A stretch of DNA of 64,000 nt from contig DUBC01000030.1 of the NCBI GenBank assembly GCA_012960505.1, positions 186,001-250,000 on the forward strand, written 5' to 3'. Below are positions 7,205-15,509 of the stretch, piece after piece (position 1 is the stretch's first letter; every line of letters starts with the position of its first letter). A model generated the notes under the pieces. It saw only the letters and a list, made by a program, of their open reading frames with translations, searched no databases and was not told the origin of the DNA. A program made the position numbers and the translations under genes. This DNA is from Verrucomicrobiales bacterium (GTDB taxonomy: Bacteria > Verrucomicrobiota > Verrucomicrobiia > Verrucomicrobiales > DEV007).

Positions 7205-9955
7205 TCAGGGCGTTGCCTTAAGACGCACCAGAAACCTTTTATCAGGTGCAATTGAATCAAGAAAATGAACCTCAATTCGATCAGTTCCAGAACCGTAGAA
7301 ATTCTCTTGAGTTTCAATTGTAACATGAGCCCCATCTTCCGTGACTAATGTCCAGTCAATCATGTCCATTGAATATTCCAAAGCTGAAGAAACTGAAATC
7401 GCTGCATTTTGTGAATGCCTATAGGAAACAATTAATTCACTAGGATACTCATCTCCGTCTTCGATGCGAGCGGGAACATAATTCCATTCTGGAAGCAGAT
7501 CGTTCATATTAGAAAAAGCATCTGAAGCTCCTAATACAAATGCTAATCCGTTTGCCGTGCCATCTTCGTTAGGGTCAACCTCAAAGGCAGCATCTGGTCC
7601 AGAAAGACCTGATATATCCTTAGCCCATTGATCATAGGTGATGACGGCAGGGTCTGTAATCACTGCTATGCTACCATCTACAGAGAGGCGATTGTCCCAC
7701 AACAACCCTGGCGCAGGCACTGGCGGATCAATTGTCTTTAATTCGCCATGGATCAAAGGCTTATTAAATATTTGAAAAATCTGCTCAGAAACATATGAAC
7801 TTCCTATGTTGGAAATCTTAATTGTCCCTGCATTAGCTTCCTGCCCGTCTAATATTTCCACCTCAAGGACTCCGCTAACATTTACTCGATCACAATTAGG
7901 TAATTGATCGGGATCGACTGCCACTTCTAAATTACCATTGAGCTTAAGATCAGTCATGAAATTTAGGGAACCAAGAGCAGACTGAGAACCAGGACATAGA
8001 TTCGCATTTCTTGCAATGAGAGCTCCACATCCGATCTGACCTGTACCTCCCAATACCCCACCTTGACTCACGAGAATTTCGCTACGCGCAAGCGTTCCAA
8101 CAACTTCAAGTCTACCATTCTCAACTATAGTTTTTCCTGAATAATCTCCATCATTTAAAGTGAGCGCACCCGAATCTCTTACTTTAAGTCCGCCCTCACC
8201 AGTAATATTGCCTGAAAAGGTGACCTCATTCTGGGTAGCCACGGTGAGAACCTTACCACTAAGATTAATTTCAGCATTCACATTCAACTTAGCTTCTGGC
8301 GATGTCACCCAGCTTTGATCATCCTGCAATCTTATTGAGCCTATGCCTTGCAAAGTAAGATTTCGAACACTTTCCGCCATATCAATTCCCCCGCCAAAAA
8401 GTTCCAATGTCCCTTCAGAATTTTTAATCTCAACAACAACATCTTTGTCCAAACTTTCCTCCAACCGAATTTGGTGCAATTGCTTTACCACTGGATTACT
8501 AAAACTCAGCTGACTTTCCCCAGTAAAAGAGTCCTTCCAGACAGCAACTGCATCAGGAGCATTCGGTTGCTTACTGGAGGACCAATTGGTGCCCTCATAC
8601 CAAAAATTGTTAGTTTCTCCAATCCATTCAGAAGCAGGGAACCCACCAACAACATTGATAGTCTTACTCAGTTTTGTTGTCTTACCCTTCATATCTGAAA
8701 CGTGAACACTTAAAGAAAATTCACCTCCGTTGTTCTTAGTAAAGGTCAGACTATTGGCACTTGTATTAGAAGGAATTCCACCATTGCGCCACATACAAGC
8801 CACTTCATCAACATCAGGGTCATTCCCTTCAACAGAAACAGTTAGAGGTTCTCCAGCGGGCCACTGGTTTGGAGCATCCCAGGTAGGCTGCGGCGCCCGG
8901 TTCCCAGAAAAATCGCCACGGTTAATTCTCACATCAATGTACTCGTTTGGACCAGTGCCGCCTCGTCCTAAGTTAGTGATATATACATTACCTCCATTAT
9001 CAGAAAAAGTTTCCCCAGGTTGTAAAGCCTGATCATCGGTTCCTCCCGTTCCCTGATGCAAATCAAGCAGCGTAACACTCTTACCGACTGCTCCACGATC
9101 CCAGTAAAAAACAAGGCCTTGTCGCATTTGATAATTTTTTTGATTAGGAGAACTTAATTTATTTAAGAGACGAGAACGATAACCAATCCAATAATACATA
9201 TTAGTTTTGGTGATCCTTTTAACCCTCAAAGCCCGCTTACTATTCACCTTAGCAATGTCCTTCTGATCGAAATTATAAAGACGCTTAGTAAAATTGCCAT
9301 TAGAAGAAATGTCATGACGACTAGTAATCCATTTACACCGCCACTTTTCGTAAGGGTCGGGATCAATGCCGCCACTCTTCATAAACTGCCATGGATCATT
9401 TTCCAATTTCCCCTTCAACGCTATCGGATTATCGCCGGTTGGCACCCATCTCCTCTGATGCCCAAAATTAAAATTGTGACCCATCTCGTGAATGGTTGAG
9501 CCTCCAGTTCCCTTCGCCCAAAATCGCTTGCCTCCAACTGTGGCATGAGATCCCACTGAACCTCCCCCAAAATAATAACCAACAATATTATAACTATTAA
9601 TATTGCGACCTGCATTAGTTGCTTTTAGGTCAGCCCTAGTCGCCATTTCAGAAGCCGTGTAACTTGCCCTCTTCCCAAGCTTAACCTCCACCGTGTGATA
9701 GACAAAATTTAGCCGGTCGAATGAAAATCTTTCAAAATTACTCTTAGCTGTTTTTAGTTTTTTACCAATAGCCTCCAAACTAGGTGCGTTATGAGCATCA
9801 GAGAAATCAATACGAATACCCAACACTCTGACGTTACCTGTAGTTTTTGCAGCATCAGCTAGTGGTAAACTCAGGAAAAATCCATGAATAAGAAAAAGTA
9901 TGACCACCACTAATTGTGATGGCAGTAAAACAATAATTAAGCGCAAGGTTTTCAT
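7205..9955 (-). CDS. Secreted metzincin-like metalloprotease with autotransporter-type beta stalk
   Basis: The 916-residue product has a signal peptide (to about residue 36) and a zinc metallopeptidase domain containing HEMGHNFNFGH at about 156-166, the HExxHxxxxxH metzincin signature. A beta-sandwich follows, with an Ig/PKD-like region (ISVEGNDPDVDEVAC type, about 355-435). After it comes a parallel-beta stalk with autotransporter-associated repeats such as SGKTIVENGRLEVVGTLARS and GGVLGGTGQIG. The C-terminal ~110 residues include DPNEDGTANGLAFVLG and end ...KRFLVRLKATP, a module typical of Verrucomicrobiota extracellular proteins. No outer-membrane barrel or PEP-CTERM is visible. It probably cuts extracellular protein or glycoprotein. 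It appears monocistronic. Confidence 0.85.
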   Translation of the reverse strand: MKTLRLIIVLLPSQLVVVILFLIHGFFLSLPLADAAKTTGNVRVLGIRIDFSDAHNAPSLEAIGKKLKTAKSNFERFSFDRLNFVYHTVEVKLGKRASYTASEMATRADLKATNAGRNINSYNIVGYYFGGGSVGSHATVGGKRFWAKGTGGSTIHEMGHNFNFGHQRRWVPTGDNPIALKGKLENDPWQFMKSGGIDPDPYEKWRCKWITSRHDISSNGNFTKRLYNFDQKDIAKVNSKRALRVKRITKTNMYYWIGYRSRLLNKLSSPNQKNYQMRQGLVFYWDRGAVGKSVTLLDLHQGTGGTDDQALQPGETFSDNGGNVYITNLGRGGTGPNEYIDVRINRGDFSGNRAPQPTWDAPNQWPAGEPLTVSVEGNDPDVDEVACMWRNGGIPSNTSANSLTFTKNNGGEFSLSVHVSDMKGKTTKLSKTINVVGGFPASEWIGETNNFWYEGTNWSSSKQPNAPDAVAVWKDSFTGESQLSFSNPVVKQLHQIRLEESLDKDVVVEIKNSEGTLELFGGGIDMAESVRNLTLQGIGSIRLQDDQSWVTSPEAKLNVNAEINLSGKVLTVATQNEVTFSGNITGEGGLKVRDSGALTLNDGDYSGKTIVENGRLEVVGTLARSEILVSQGGVLGGTGQIGCGALIARNANLCPGSQSALGSLNFMTDLKLNGNLEVAVDPDQLPNCDRVNVSGVLEVEILDGQEANAGTIKISNIGSSYVSEQIFQIFNKPLIHGELKTIDPPVPAPGLLWDNRLSVDGSIAVITDPAVITYDQWAKDISGLSGPDAAFEVDPNEDGTANGLAFVLGASDAFSNMNDLLPEWNYVPARIEDGDEYPSELIVSYRHSQNAAISVSSALEYSMDMIDWTLVTEDGAHVTIETQENFYGSGTDRIEVHFLDSIAPDKRFLVRLKATP

Positions 9956-10105
9956 CAGTCATATAAACTGATTATTTACAGCAACATTTCTCAAATTAAC
10001 CCATCATCCGATAGTACAAATCAATAATTTGAGACTTAATGCCCATGAATAATTGGAAAAGGAATTAAAATACTCAAAGTTGACTAACTATGACGCAGAA
10101 AAAAG

Positions 10106-10831
10106 CTACTCTCCCATCAACTTCTTTAAAGTAGGCTCAATGGATTCCGCCCATATCGTATAACCTTCCACACTGAGGTGCAAAAGGTCAGGCATGATCT
10201 TACGGGTCAAGGTGCCATCAGACTCAAGAAACTTATCTCCAATATCGAGATAATGAACATCCTTGCCATCAGCTAGCTTTTTAAAAATTGCATTGGACTT
10301 CTCATTAACCTGACGACGACCATCGTCCTTGTTTGTACCTCTTGGAAAAATGCCAAGTAAAAGAACTTTGGTCTTGGGAAGTTTTTCGCGCAGTTGCTTC
10401 GTTATTGCAGCTAAGCCATCAGCAATCTCCTCTGGAGAGTTATTACCCGAGTTATTGGTTCCAATCATCACCACAGCTGCTTTCGGGGAGATGCCTTTTA
10501 CGTTTCCATTATCAAGTCTCCAGATGACATGCTGAGTACGGTCACCACCAATTCCAAGATTAACCGCATTCCGTTTACCGTAGAACTTTTCCCAAACATT
10601 TTTCCCACTACCTTCCCACCCATGCGTAATTGAATCACCTATCAATACCAAATCCACTTTTCCCTTAGCTACACGCTGATTAAAAGAGTCATGGCGTTTC
10701 ATCCATCCACCTGATCTTGGAACGGGCTTGACTGCAGAATGCAGATCATTTGGTTCTGCGGAAAATGATGGAGATAAGCAAATAGAAAGGATTAAAGAAA
10801 GGGATACATATTTCATGGTATCAAATTTCAT
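10106..10831 (-). CDS. Secreted SGNH/GDSL hydrolase (PAF-acetylhydrolase-like)
   Basis: The 241-residue product has an N-terminal signal peptide and the four SGNH blocks: IGDSITHGWEG (Ser67), GIGGDRTQH, MIGTNNSGN, and MPDLLHLSVEGY with the Asp and His of the triad. This matches the platelet-activating-factor acetylhydrolase IB-like subfamily, which removes acetyl or short acyl groups. In PVC genomes such enzymes are usually secreted carbohydrate or lipid deacetylases. The start could be 10831 or the ATG at 10816; the latter gives the more conventional signal peptide. A perfect tandem decamer lies directly upstream. It stands alone between two large minus-strand genes. Confidence 0.9.
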   Translation of the reverse strand: MKFDTMKYVSLSLILSICLSPSFSAEPNDLHSAVKPVPRSGGWMKRHDSFNQRVAKGKVDLVLIGDSITHGWEGSGKNVWEKFYGKRNAVNLGIGGDRTQHVIWRLDNGNVKGISPKAAVVMIGTNNSGNNSPEEIADGLAAITKQLREKLPKTKVLLLGIFPRGTNKDDGRRQVNEKSNAIFKKLADGKDVHYLDIGDKFLESDGTLTRKIMPDLLHLSVEGYTIWAESIEPTLKKLMGE

Positions 10832-10850
10832 AGAGAATCATAGAGAATCA
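10831..10850. repeat. Tandem decamer, two perfect copies
   Basis: TAGAGAATCA occurs twice in direct succession, immediately upstream of and touching the SGNH hydrolase start codon. It is too short to call an element. It could be a duplicated regulator half-site or a replication slippage product. Confidence 0.4.
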
Positions 10851-10904
10851 GTCAATAACGATCTACTTAAAGCACGTAAAATTATCCAATATAATATCAA
10901 AGCC

Positions 10905-13900
10905 TCATGACTTTGGTTCATTTTTCTGCTCTACTTTGAAATGATGAAGCACGTTCTTAAACAACGCACTTAAATGCTTATCATAATACATCGCCCAGGC
11001 GGTAGCGATCGATCCAGTATGAAAAACCCGTCCACCTTCAGGGCGTTCCCAATAAATAATCTCTGCAATTGTCTGCTCACCCCCTACTCTCTTTATGTGA
11101 TTTTCTGCATTAAAATCAAGGACATTCCGGTTGTCATGACTGCTGGCCACAGTAATGATTCCTGCAGGCTCGACCAAACCTTTTAACTTAGGATTTTGTG
11201 TCGCCTTTAATATTGTCGAGAGCCTAACGTCATATTCATGGCCAACCGCTCCGATAGTATCAGTTGCGAAACCAAACTTATCTCCCTTCTCCAACTTTAT
11301 CTTGTGAGGTTCATTGAATAGAAAATGGTTTGGAATATCAACCTGGTAAGGTTTAAAGTTTCCACCTGCCCATCCTATGCAAGTCAACCCTACCAGCTTC
11401 CATGCGGGATAGCCGCAGAAACGCATCAAACTACCACGCTTAGAGTCATGGCTATGGTAAAGTTCGCCTACTTTAGCTTGGGCTCGACCGCCGATACTTT
11501 TCCCAAATTTTCGACACTCCATCACTTCTCCAGTTTCATCGAAACTCACTCGCCAGAACATAGTATTCCCTGACATTACCACGGCCGCGCCGCCAGCCTT
11601 CAGATAACGGTCGAGGCCATTATAAGCGCTGCTTGACCAGTATTCGCTGTGCCCATTAATACAAACCGCTTTATAACCATTTAGCAGCTCCGGGTCAGAA
11701 TCCAAGTCGTGATCAGTGATCACATCGTACTCATAGCCATGCTTGTCCAACCAGAGGTGAAGGAATCTCTCACCGCGGAGAAGATGACTGTATCCTCCAC
11801 CAATGTAAGTCTTGTTCGGCCCTGCAGCCGGCCAAGGCACCTTCATTCCAATTTTGTAAGTCGGCTGACCATTGAAGTGATCACTATAACAGCTGTATCT
11901 GGGAGCGCTCGAATGACTGGTACCCAAACCTCCCGTGCCCATCTGAATCAGACCAGGGCCATGATTGATCGGGAACGGTGTCGAGTTGTAAGCTAACCAT
12001 GTATTTGACGAGACGAGGACAAGCAAAGGTGCCTTGGGTCTTGATTCGGCACGTCTAACAATGAAGGTAGCGTAGTAACGCATCGGCTTACCATTTAAAT
12101 TAAAATCAAATCGCCCCGCATAAACGCCCGACTTAGTGTTTTCAGGCAAGCGAAATCGATGATTAACATTCCACCTGGCATTATAGAGTTCGTCAGCCGC
12201 GAGCCTGAGCCCATGACCGCGTTCAGGATCTTTGACCGGATCATATTTCTTATCATGACGACCTATTTTGACAGCATCAAAACTCGGCCCGCCAATCATC
12301 CACGTTCCTCGATTTATTATTTGTCCGTCGTGCACATCTGATACTGAATCAGAGATCTTTTTACCGCGTTCCTCGGAAAAGGACCAGCAAGCTAAAAGAT
12401 TATCGCTTTTTGGGACCGTTAACCCACGATCCATATATCGGTTTTTGATTTGCTCACTATCAAGCGCCCTGTCATAGAGGGCTCCCATGGCAATATCACC
12501 GTTGTAAAAATTCGAAGCTAATCCCTTGGTCCCGTATGCACCAATCCGTAAAGTCGTCTGACCTGGTCGAACGACTCCGACGAAAGGAAACTCTGCAACT
12601 ACTTTGCCATCAATAGAGATTTTCTTCTTCTTCCCGTCCCACGTAGCCACGACGTGATACCATTGCTGCGCTTTAATTAGCCCCGGAGGCGTTTGGTGAA
12701 TCGAAACTGCATCAAATTCACCACCGGAACCAGTAAGAAATTCGATTCGACCATTTTGAAGAAATAATCCAATCCCGCTACTCATTGGATAATCGTGTTG
12801 AGTTATTAGCCCCTGCCAACCCTTCAGGTTAAACGGACGGATCCAACATTCCATAGTGAGTTGAGACAAGCGCCTATTAGCAGGCAAGCCTTTCGGCACA
12901 TGAACATAGGACCCGGGATGAATGGATTGCGATTGAGGCTTTTCGACTTGAAACGTTTTCAGCACAGGATCCTCGTCCCGACTCTCAGGATTTTCCCCAA
13001 GCTCTACAACGCTTAACTTGTAAGGGGTATTGCTACTGACTCGAAACTCTATTTCATCACCCGCATCAATGCTCTTTTGGGCATAAGCATGAAGGCCAGG
13101 CAAATCGACTGGAAAGTGCGAAGGAATCACTTTTTGATCGCTTTTCTTACCCCTAATCGAAGCCAAATCGGCTGATAATTTAGCCGATTTTAAATAGACC
13201 ACTAAGTCAGCAATTTCCTGAGGTTTCAAAAGACTATCAAAAACTTGAGGCATCAACGAAACGTTTGAATACTGTGCCGATTCTATGTTTCGAATCGGCA
13301 CAGAAATTTCCATTCCTGGCGCCGAAGAAAGAATCATTTCATCAGGAGTGTCCTTTAGGATCAATCCTCCGAATTCTTCTTCTTTGGTTCTAATCGATAC
13401 TCTTTCGTAATAACGGGCAATAGATGAACTAGGATAAATAATAGCCTCAAGTAAGTCCTGCTCGCTCCTAATGGATCCAATCCCTGTAAGATCGGGTCCA
13501 AAACTCACACCCTTGTCTCTCATGACATGACAAGTAAGGCAAAGAGACTTAGTAACATTTTGAAATAATTCTTCTCCTCTCTTCGCATTGCCCTTGGGCA
13601 AAATCGCTGCAATTTCTCTAAGGCGTTCCGTCTGATTGGCTATTTTTTGAGGGTCAGGTTCAGGAACTTCTATCATTTGAATATCAGGCATAACCTGAAG
13701 CGAAGGAGCACCCTCGTCGACTTGAATCATGCGTCGGACCTGGTCTGCAATTTCATTTTTTGCTGGAAGGTTCTCAGTGTCCCCTATCTCGTAAAGCGCA
13801 TGAGTGATAGCATGCATCAAGAACTCATCGGTTTTTTTTGCACCTGCGCCCATTAAAGGCTTCACAGCCTTAACGTCTCCTATCCTTCCTAGAGCCATGG

Positions 13901-15407
13901 CCGTAAGACGAACAATACGCGAATCATCAGTACCCAACAAAGAAATGAGTGATCCCACCGCATCAGAATCCCGCCAAAGTCCGATACTATGAATCGCTGC
14001 TGCAATAACATCAGAACTTTCATCATTTAAAAAATCACGAACGGCTTTACGAGCTACTTGACCTGAAATCCGGTGAAGGGCCCAAAGCGACGGGATTCGC
14101 GCCTTTGCCCTCTTCAATTGATCGATTTTATCCTCTTCAGCTAAGACCTCAATGGAACGATTAACCACTGAAGATCGCTCATCAGAGAGCCATTTAATTT
14201 CGGATCTTTCCCAATCCAGCTCAAGGCCTCGAGGATCTTCTATTTTCGGCATTCCTTCCTTTTGAATGCGATAAATCGCACCCAAAACGTGTGGCTTTGC
14301 GACCTTTGAAGTTGGACAACAGATCATGTACCAGCTGCCCGTATCCGCCACTAGCAAACTCCCGTCAGCATCTTCAATCACATCGGTCGGGTGAAAATCG
14401 TTCTGATCACTCTCAAGGAAAATTTCATTAGTTGAAGTGTAACTTGATCCGTTAGGGGTCAATCGGTGCCTCGAGATGCGACGCAGGTTAAAGTTTGAAC
14501 AGAGAAGATCACCTCGAAGACCAAGAGCATTACTCTTCGGCATCACTATTCCCGAAGGAGCAGCCGGGCCCATCTGCGTTAATATAGGCAACAATCCCCC
14601 AGTATTAGGATGAGGCGAGAGGACACGGTCATTCTTCTTTCCATACATCCCGCCGTAGACAGCATGTAAAATACCGTCACGTTTACCGGGACCAGAAAGA
14701 TCAAAAAAGGTACCACTAAGAAAACTCTCACCGCTTTCACTAAAAGCGAGGCCGACTGGGTTATTCATCCCACCGGTCATCACCACCTCAAGGCCTGTTC
14801 CATCAGGTCTAGCACGATAGATGTGAGCGGCACTCGATTTGAAAGTTTTGCCGTTACCTAACACGTGCGTCTGCGGAGCAAATGCTCCCTTGCACCAATA
14901 GAAATATCCGTCCACTCCCATGTAAGGTCCATGCATATCGTTACCGCAGCCCTCGATCGATCCGCCGTCAAACCAAACAGTCCGCATATCGGCTATATGA
15001 TCTCCATCAGTATCTCGAAGCTTCCAGATGTGGGGAGGAGCCCCAACGTAAACGGATCCTTCATGTACGAGAATCCCTTCCGGGAACGGCAACCGGTCAG
15101 CAAAGACAGTCGAATCATCGAAGATCCCATCCCCATCCCTATCAACTAACCGTAAAACTCGGTGAGTTGGATTCTTGAGTTGGGTCGGAGCGTTATCTGT
15201 GTTTCCGGAACTGTCAGTAACGTACAGAACACCATTCTGATCGAAACTCATGTGAATGGGTCTTTGAACCAGCGGAGCCGCAGCGACACGTTTCAAAATA
15301 TAGCCCTCAGGGATATTAAAAGTATGTGGCAGAAATGTTATTGTATCTCCTTTGCATACAAACCCCATAACCAAGAATAAGTGCAGCCATAGTAAATAAC
15401 TTTTCAT
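10905..15407 (-). CDS. 1500-residue fusion: Piru_Ver propeller, HEAT, cytochrome c, LamG, dimethylformamidase-like
   Basis: Order of parts: signal peptide (1-20); a PVC 'membrane-bound dehydrogenase' beta-propeller (about 30-380: GILVHEGSVYVGAPPHIWKL, DVIEDADGSLLVADTG); HEAT repeats (about 405-560); a cytochrome c domain with CLTCH at 623-627 and the TIGR02603-like GPDLTGIG; and a C-terminal half resembling the large subunit of N,N-dimethylformamidase (about 765-820 and 1050-1490). A LamG-like domain lies inside that half (about 835-1000: ECWIRPFN, WYHVVATWDG). The C-terminal part contains NTWLAYNSTPF, PRYSCYSDHF and GHSEYWSS, whose Glu may match the iron-binding Glu of the known amidohydrolase. 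Propeller-HEAT-cytochrome is a common PVC arrangement; the dimethylformamidase-like addition is not one I recognise as standard. Predicted periplasmic; substrate unknown. Probably its own transcription unit. Confidence 0.9.
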   Translation of the reverse strand: MKSYLLWLHLFLVMGFVCKGDTITFLPHTFNIPEGYILKRVAAAPLVQRPIHMSFDQNGVLYVTDSSGNTDNAPTQLKNPTHRVLRLVDRDGDGIFDDSTVFADRLPFPEGILVHEGSVYVGAPPHIWKLRDTDGDHIADMRTVWFDGGSIEGCGNDMHGPYMGVDGYFYWCKGAFAPQTHVLGNGKTFKSSAAHIYRARPDGTGLEVVMTGGMNNPVGLAFSESGESFLSGTFFDLSGPGKRDGILHAVYGGMYGKKNDRVLSPHPNTGGLLPILTQMGPAAPSGIVMPKSNALGLRGDLLCSNFNLRRISRHRLTPNGSSYTSTNEIFLESDQNDFHPTDVIEDADGSLLVADTGSWYMICCPTSKVAKPHVLGAIYRIQKEGMPKIEDPRGLELDWERSEIKWLSDERSSVVNRSIEVLAEEDKIDQLKRAKARIPSLWALHRISGQVARKAVRDFLNDESSDVIAAAIHSIGLWRDSDAVGSLISLLGTDDSRIVRLTAMALGRIGDVKAVKPLMGAGAKKTDEFLMHAITHALYEIGDTENLPAKNEIADQVRRMIQVDEGAPSLQVMPDIQMIEVPEPDPQKIANQTERLREIAAILPKGNAKRGEELFQNVTKSLCLTCHVMRDKGVSFGPDLTGIGSIRSEQDLLEAIIYPSSSIARYYERVSIRTKEEEFGGLILKDTPDEMILSSAPGMEISVPIRNIESAQYSNVSLMPQVFDSLLKPQEIADLVVYLKSAKLSADLASIRGKKSDQKVIPSHFPVDLPGLHAYAQKSIDAGDEIEFRVSSNTPYKLSVVELGENPESRDEDPVLKTFQVEKPQSQSIHPGSYVHVPKGLPANRRLSQLTMECWIRPFNLKGWQGLITQHDYPMSSGIGLFLQNGRIEFLTGSGGEFDAVSIHQTPPGLIKAQQWYHVVATWDGKKKKISIDGKVVAEFPFVGVVRPGQTTLRIGAYGTKGLASNFYNGDIAMGALYDRALDSEQIKNRYMDRGLTVPKSDNLLACWSFSEERGKKISDSVSDVHDGQIINRGTWMIGGPSFDAVKIGRHDKKYDPVKDPERGHGLRLAADELYNARWNVNHRFRLPENTKSGVYAGRFDFNLNGKPMRYYATFIVRRAESRPKAPLLVLVSSNTWLAYNSTPFPINHGPGLIQMGTGGLGTSHSSAPRYSCYSDHFNGQPTYKIGMKVPWPAAGPNKTYIGGGYSHLLRGERFLHLWLDKHGYEYDVITDHDLDSDPELLNGYKAVCINGHSEYWSSSAYNGLDRYLKAGGAAVVMSGNTMFWRVSFDETGEVMECRKFGKSIGGRAQAKVGELYHSHDSKRGSLMRFCGYPAWKLVGLTCIGWAGGNFKPYQVDIPNHFLFNEPHKIKLEKGDKFGFATDTIGAVGHEYDVRLSTILKATQNPKLKGLVEPAGIITVASSHDNRNVLDFNAENHIKRVGGEQTIAEIIYWERPEGGRVFHTGSIATAWAMYYDKHLSALFKNVLHHFKVEQKNEPKS

Positions 15408-15509
15408 CGCGGCATACTACCACTTTGCTAAGCAACTATCTAAACATAATATACTCTCAAAATTACAATATTTTGATCAACTTGTAGAAAACTTGAATAG
15501 ATTAGTCGA

